Below, piece by piece: positions 62,383 to 64,000 of a stretch of DNA of 64,000 bases (within the stretch, counting starts at the first letter, position 1; the number at the start of each line of letters is the position of its first letter). The notes beneath the pieces are model-generated. The model did not search any database and was not told the origin of the DNA. It saw nothing but the letters and a program-made list of their open reading frames with translations. Source of the stretch: Salarias fasciatus (taxonomy: Eukaryota; Chordata; Actinopteri; Blenniiformes; Blenniidae); the NCBI RefSeq assembly GCF_902148845.1, contig NC_043763.1, positions 16,842,894 through 16,906,893 of the forward strand, given 5' to 3'. The position numbers and the translations under genes are program-made.

Positions 62383-64000
62383 GCACGTTCCCAATTATAG
62401 AGCTCTGTAAGACAGACGTCATAGATGAAATACGATTGGTTAAACAAATGACCCACAATGAGGAGGCCATAATTGAAATGATGTGAGGTCAACGGCAGAT
62501 GTGTTGGAACCAAAAATGTCTGTCAGCCCAGAATGTTTGTTTGAAATCAATCAATATGCTCATAAACTGATAGATCTGAGATTTCTGAACATGTACACAA
62601 ACCATAACCAGTCTTGTTTTCTTCAAATTGTTTTGAATGTTTAATCTTGCTGCTTTATGTCCTCTATACCAAAGACTTTTTTTCTTCTGTATTTTCTCTT
62701 ACTTTTGATCCAGGATTTCAGGCCTATGAATCCTATAGCAATTCCAAAGAACCAATAACAGTATACTATTGTTCTACTGCCCATTGTCCCTTCCTGAAGT
62801 GTTAATTCAGGAAGAGCTACCTTTTCCACAAATTTATGTTATTCAGTTTCTGCACAGTCCTTTTGTGTTAAGGTAATCTTAATCTCATTGTGTGAATATC
62901 AGGTTCTTTTCTAGGTACGTTATTCCCACAGTTCAAAGATGTACATGTTTGCATCAGATGAAGAACAGCCATATCAGGTTTTATCATGGTCAGCTGCTTT
63001 GGGGTCTTTTCTTTTTCTTGCTTTTTGTTCAGAAGCTGGAAGCAGCCACTGTGGCATCAGATTGCATGGAAAGAACCTCATGAATGCAGTAGCACCTGAA
63101 AGCCGTGACAATTGTATTTTTCAGAGCTGGTCAATAAGGAATCTGTATACAGTATTACAGTTAATACTTTCCTGTCTTAGCTTTGCATTTTGTCCACTAC
63201 AGATGCATTTTTATTACCTGAAATTATGTTACTGATTTCTATGATGTCGACAGCTGGAGATAAATTTGAAAAAAAAAAGTGATTTGTAAAAGGAAAAAAA
63301 AAATACAGTTTTGGACTGATGAAATTAAAAATGGCTCGAATCCAAAAGAAAATGTGTGTTTTTGTTGTACTCTTCTTCAGTTCTGTTGCCACCTGGCAGA
63401 ATGACATCTGCGGCTTCATTATTGATAGTAGCAACTTTCTTGATATTTATTGTCAGTTATCTTATCAAAATGTCAGGTGCACAAATCGAGATTAATGCTC
63501 CTTATCCTTTCTTAATTGAAAAAGAAACCAAGATGTAATGTCACCCTGTTCAATGTGTAGAGGAATAAATATTGGTGTTTGTATTTGTTGATGTAAAGTG
63601 TTGCACAAGATTTTCTTCTGTTTTAACTTATCCACTGAACTCATATGAGCAGTGTCACTTGAGTGTTTTTTTTTTCAGCTACAGAAAACGATTAGATCCA
63701 TCCACACAAGATTCATCTGTAATGTTGATCATCGATGACACTGACAGTCTCACAGGATTTCTAGCAGGTACAATACAAACACTGGTAGAAGCATATTGGA
63801 AATCCCTTCTCTTTATATTCATTGTTATGCATAGCACAACAACATAAAGTATTGCCTGGTTGAATATTTCTTTGTTGTGCCAATACCTAGAAGTAGTGTT
63901 GTTTATTTAAGCACCAAAAAAAACTAGTTACTAAGGAAAATAACTTGCTTTCTATTCTCTTGGGAGTATTACCAGGTATATTAATATTTCAGTGGCTGTG
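62383..64000. other. Right end of window: beta-tubulin 3' UTR and unassigned short hydrophobic frames
   Basis: No gene can be named. On the minus strand (62829-62641) a short frame contains SRTIVYCYWFFGIAIGFIGL, a likely membrane helix followed by basic residues. On the plus strand, around 63400-63538, MTSAASLLIVATFLIFIVSY is another possible membrane helix. An acceptor-framed segment at about 63680-63765 (YRKRLDPSTQDSSVMLIIDD, then donor-like GTACAA) looks exon-like. These may be pieces of a gene running off the right edge. Phases do not join simply, so I make no gene model. Confidence 0.3.

Overview
This is nuclear DNA of a ray-finned (teleost) fish. The genes are vertebrate single-copy housekeeping genes split by short introns with GT-AG borders. 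Long CA/TG microsatellites are frequent, and several interspersed repeats are of types abundant in teleosts. Gene names rest on recalled vertebrate protein sequences and on gene order, not on a database search.

Layout, left to right. PRORP (mitochondrial RNase P nuclease, minus strand, partial) lies head to head with PPP2R3C (PP2A B'' subunit, plus, 4.36-8.62 kb). FAM177A1 follows (minus, 11.1-13.2 kb), then TTC7B (plus, 14.6-32.2 kb, 21 coding exons), calmodulin calm1 (minus, 37.0-44.6 kb, six coding exons), NRDE2 (minus, 46.7-57.0 kb, 19 coding exons) and a beta-tubulin gene (plus, 59.5-62.4 kb, six coding exons). The last 1.6 kb holds only short unassigned hydrophobic reading frames. The first three genes keep their order from human 14q13 and TTC7B-CALM1-NRDE2 keep theirs from 14q32, so a block junction lies between FAM177A1 and TTC7B at about 13.2-14.6 kb.

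Exon models built by hand join without a frame error for FAM177A1 (214 aa), TTC7B (855 aa), calm1 (149 aa), NRDE2 (1209 aa) and beta-tubulin (445 aa). In contrast, the neighbouring PRORP and PPP2R3C show reading-frame breaks in conserved exons. This is either local sequence error or real decay of the pair.

Notable points: a symmetric 291-nt Ser/Pro-rich candidate cassette exon in TTC7B; two extra short introns in the normally undivided last exon of beta-tubulin; an intact 210-codon coiled-coil reading frame inside calm1 intron 1; two short hAT-type elements with 8-bp target duplications in NRDE2 introns; and an unassigned CpG-rich promoter-like patch between calm1 and NRDE2. The genes are unrelated in pathway (mitochondrial tRNA processing, phosphatase regulation, PI4P synthesis, calcium signalling, nuclear RNA surveillance, cytoskeleton). 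I see no operon-like or defence-type system.
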